A stretch of 52,312 nucleotides of DNA. Source: Ignavibacterium sp. GTDB taxonomy: Bacteria; Zixibacteria; MSB-5A5; GN15; PGXB01. Shown here one piece after another: positions 50,754 to 52,312 of the stretch (its first letter is position 1; each line of letters starts with the position of its first letter). Location: NCBI GenBank assembly GCA_020724775.1, contig DYGG01000017.1, positions 8,292 through 60,603 on the forward strand. The letters run 5' to 3'. The notes under the pieces are model-generated. The model saw only the letters and a program-made list of their open reading frames with translations, had not been told where the DNA came from and searched no databases. Both the position numbers and the translations under genes were made by a program.

Positions 50754-51140
50754 TTACCGGGTGCAACTGCCGTCTTTCAACTTCGTCTTATCGCGGTCGC
50801 GAAGGCGAATCAGGTCGCCTTTGCCGTTATCGCTGCTCTTCTGATACTCAGGACCGTAACCGAACGAAGATTTCGGCTTGGTGGCGCCAAAACCGGTGCC
50901 ATCCTCCGGCTTGATATAGTCATCGTCTATGCCGTTAGGAATACCGTCACCGTCGGCGTCGCGATTCCAGGAATACTGGTTGAAAATCATGAAAGTATTC
51001 ATATGGCCGATTCCAACCACGGTACCAGCCCATCCGAACACGTGACCGTTCTTGAACGATTTCCCGTTACCGGCGGAGGCGGAAGCCGAAATCAGGACGG
51101 CCATTCCCAGTACCAGGGCGAAGGTGAGAATCTTACGCAT
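50754..51140 (-). CDS. Small secreted protein with a calcium-binding-like motif
   Basis: 128 aa from ATG 51140, chosen because AGGAG lies 9 bases upstream; a TTG at 51146 is in frame. Signal peptide 1-25 (ALVLGMAVLISASASAG). The mature part contains DADGDGIPNGIDDDY, like one thrombospondin-3/calcium-binding loop, then a Lys/Asp-rich tail. No known domain beyond that. Probably periplasmic or surface-bound. Confidence 0.8.
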   Translation of the reverse strand: MRKILTFALVLGMAVLISASASAGNGKSFKNGHVFGWAGTVVGIGHMNTFMIFNQYSWNRDADGDGIPNGIDDDYIKPEDGTGFGATKPKSSFGYGPEYQKSSDNGKGDLIRLRDRDKTKLKDGSCTR

Positions 51141-51455
51141 ATACAATTACTCCTTTCTCCTTATGGAGGTTTCAGTTTTCATTTTCATCGAAAGTATATG
51201 TCAATATCCGTGCCAGAAAGTTTGTATTCACGTATAAGCCGTTTCCATTAAGGGTTACAGAGAAGAACTGATTTCTGATGATTAAGGACCGGTGTACCTG
51301 ACGGTTCAAAATGGAGAATTTTGTACCTTTTCGTATATGGGTGATAATTTTCACTCTCATTGAGAGAATTTTTGGTGTTGCCCGGATATTCGCGCTCTTT
51401 CCCGGTGAAAATCGACTTGATATTATTTGCAGAATAGGCATATTCCCCGCTTGGT
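51141..51455. other. Divergent intergenic region
   Basis: Holds the upstream region of the minus-strand secreted protein (ribosome binding site AGGAG at about 51149-51153) and the promoter of the plus-strand membrane protein at 51417-51444. A TTGACA exists on the minus strand near 51200 but without a good -10 box. No ORF or RNA gene is recognised. Confidence 0.45.
51417..51444 (+). promoter_or_regulatory. Promoter TTGATA-N16-CATATT for the membrane protein
   Basis: TTGATA 51417-51422 and CATATT 51439-51444, spacer 16. The transcript would start about 5 bases before ATG 51456, so the leader is too short for a normal ribosome binding site. Confidence 0.45.
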
Positions 51456-51994
51456 ATGAGAATTAATGGCAAATTTAGAAGGTTCCTGAGCAATCTTAGA
51501 GAGCGCTCGATATTCTTAACCCCGGCCGGAGCCGGTATTGCAATAATCTCTTTTTTTCTGCCGTGGGTCCGTGTCTCCTGCGGGACGGTGACAGTGGAAG
51601 CCTCCGGGGCAAGAATCGGAGGGATATTCTGCCGGTCTTTGCCGTAGCGGTCGCTATATTTTTGGCGTTTTTCTATTTCTGGAAAATTCGTCAATTGCTC
51701 AAAATTAGACTGGCGGTAATCATAGGAGCCGTTTTCTCGCTGACGGTAATGCTGTACAGATTCTTTGATGCTTTCGGAGGTGAGCCCTCGGATATCAAAT
51801 TGTCAGACCTGGGAGGTGCGCTCCGTTACGGCGCGGTGGGGGAATTCCTGGGAATGCTTGCGGCGACTTCCGGGATGCTCTTCATCGAACGCCCCACCTC
51901 TGACAAGAAACGAAAAATGCTCCGGAGATTCGGCTTTGCACAATCCCAAAACCGACCCGAAAACGGTTCTCGCCTCCCTCCCAAAATACCATGA
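51456..51994 (+). pseudogene. Membrane protein gene with a frameshift
   Basis: The first part (ATG 51456, 55-60 residues: IFLTPAGAGIAIISFFLPWV, then TVEASGARIGG) has one membrane segment and stops at 51645-51647. The matching continuation is in another frame: DILPVFAVAVAIFLAFFYFW, then RLAVIIGAVFSLTVMLYRF, LGGALRYGAVGEFLGMLAAT, to the stop at 51992-51994. One extra base near GGAGGG (51618-51623) would join both into about 180 aa with four membrane segments. Either a real mutation or a sequence error in a G-run. No family is recognised. Confidence 0.6.
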
Positions 51995-52312
51995 TTGGGT
52001 GGCGATAGTCATTCAGGTCAGAACGCGCTTGAGACTGACGGTTCCGACATTCACCGTCGGGCATAACTGCCAACAGCGCAAAAGTAGCAGGCGACAGTCT
52101 GCCACTGACAGAACTGGGCAGTCTGGAATAAATTGTCAAAATAGTGGAGGCTATAGACCTGAAGTAAGTTAATTCCGCTTGACAGAAAAAGGGGATGGGG
52201 CGTTATTATAAGTGGAGCACTATCCCGGATTCTTATCTTGGAATAACGGGGGTATCGTCCTGGGCTGACAGCGAAATTGTTTGCTTGCGATTATCATCCC
52301 CGCCGTTGGCGG
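51995..52312. other. Right-end region without a recognised gene
   Basis: No convincing ORF. A promoter-like pair TTGACA (52179-52184) and TATTAT (52204-52209), spacer 19, suggests that a gene or RNA begins near the right edge. About 100 bases of GC-mixed leader follow to 52312 with no start codon that has a ribosome binding site. Confidence 0.4.

Noticed and set aside
1-52312. tRNA, rRNA, CRISPR, transposase, integrase or prophage genes
   Set aside because: No T-loop plus cloverleaf, no regular spaced repeats and no recombinase or phage proteins were seen on either strand.

Overview
The window looks like ordinary chromosome of a Gram-negative, probably anaerobic or microaerophilic bacterium. 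Evidence is a lipopolysaccharide block (kdsC, kdsD, an LpxL-type acyltransferase, lptC), many lipoproteins, a flavodiiron protein, a two-subunit oxygen-sensitive fumarase, and an HdrE/HdrD-like membrane electron carrier. A dockerin-tailed secreted protein, DUF4388, a TIGR03960-type radical SAM protein and the general gene style suggest the FCB group, most like candidate phylum Zixibacteria. That assignment is an inference from gene content; no rRNA is present to test it.

Layout. 1-2950: KDO/lipid A/LPS export operon, cut at the left edge. 3076-3489: small membrane protein gene split by an in-frame TGA. 3604-8241: secreted DUF1028-dockerin protein, flavodiiron protein, DUF4388 protein and three small genes. 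8309-13730: radical SAM/DUF2344 fusion, rsmB, a stand-alone PASTA membrane protein and rpe. 13826-17520: a classic translation block (ffh, rpsP, khpA, rimM, trmD, rplS) closed by a strong terminator. 17714-18947: beta-helix lipoprotein and a small overlapping ORF. 19062-21565: first accessory island (DNA methyltransferase, ParB-like protein with a broken reading frame, convergent unknown 202-aa protein). 21796-24671: pgsA, pgpA, cinA, thpR. 24856-26898: second accessory island, an Eco29kI-like GIY-YIG restriction enzyme facing an amino-methyltransferase. 27275-34820: recA, M48 protease, fumarase subunits, an RqcH-like NFACT protein and glutamine synthetase. 34857-37996 (minus): envelope operon with two L,D-transpeptidases and two lipoproteins. 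38860-41411: HdrE/HdrD-like pair. 41936-43370: lipoprotein and outer-membrane protein behind a long leader with a possible c-di-GMP-I-like aptamer. 43476-46513 (minus): OsmC, pirin and an exported C1B peptidase. 46676-52312: M32 carboxypeptidase, a methyltransferase, a response regulator, hflX, a secreted protein, a frameshifted membrane protein, and a non-coding right end.

Regulation. Many promoters read as TTGACA (or close), a 16-bp spacer and TATAAT/TATATT, with clear hairpin terminators. At least one promoter (8274-8301) implies a leaderless mRNA. GTCGGGTT-type palindromic repeats lie between genes at three places.

The most interesting parts are the first island (a possible uncharacterised restriction or defence module), the Eco29kI-type enzyme with an apparently unusual start codon and an atypical methyltransferase partner, the rsmB-PASTA-rpe order in which the usual PASTA kinase has lost its kinase domain, and the in-frame TGA gene. 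No tRNA, rRNA, CRISPR array, transposase or prophage gene was seen.
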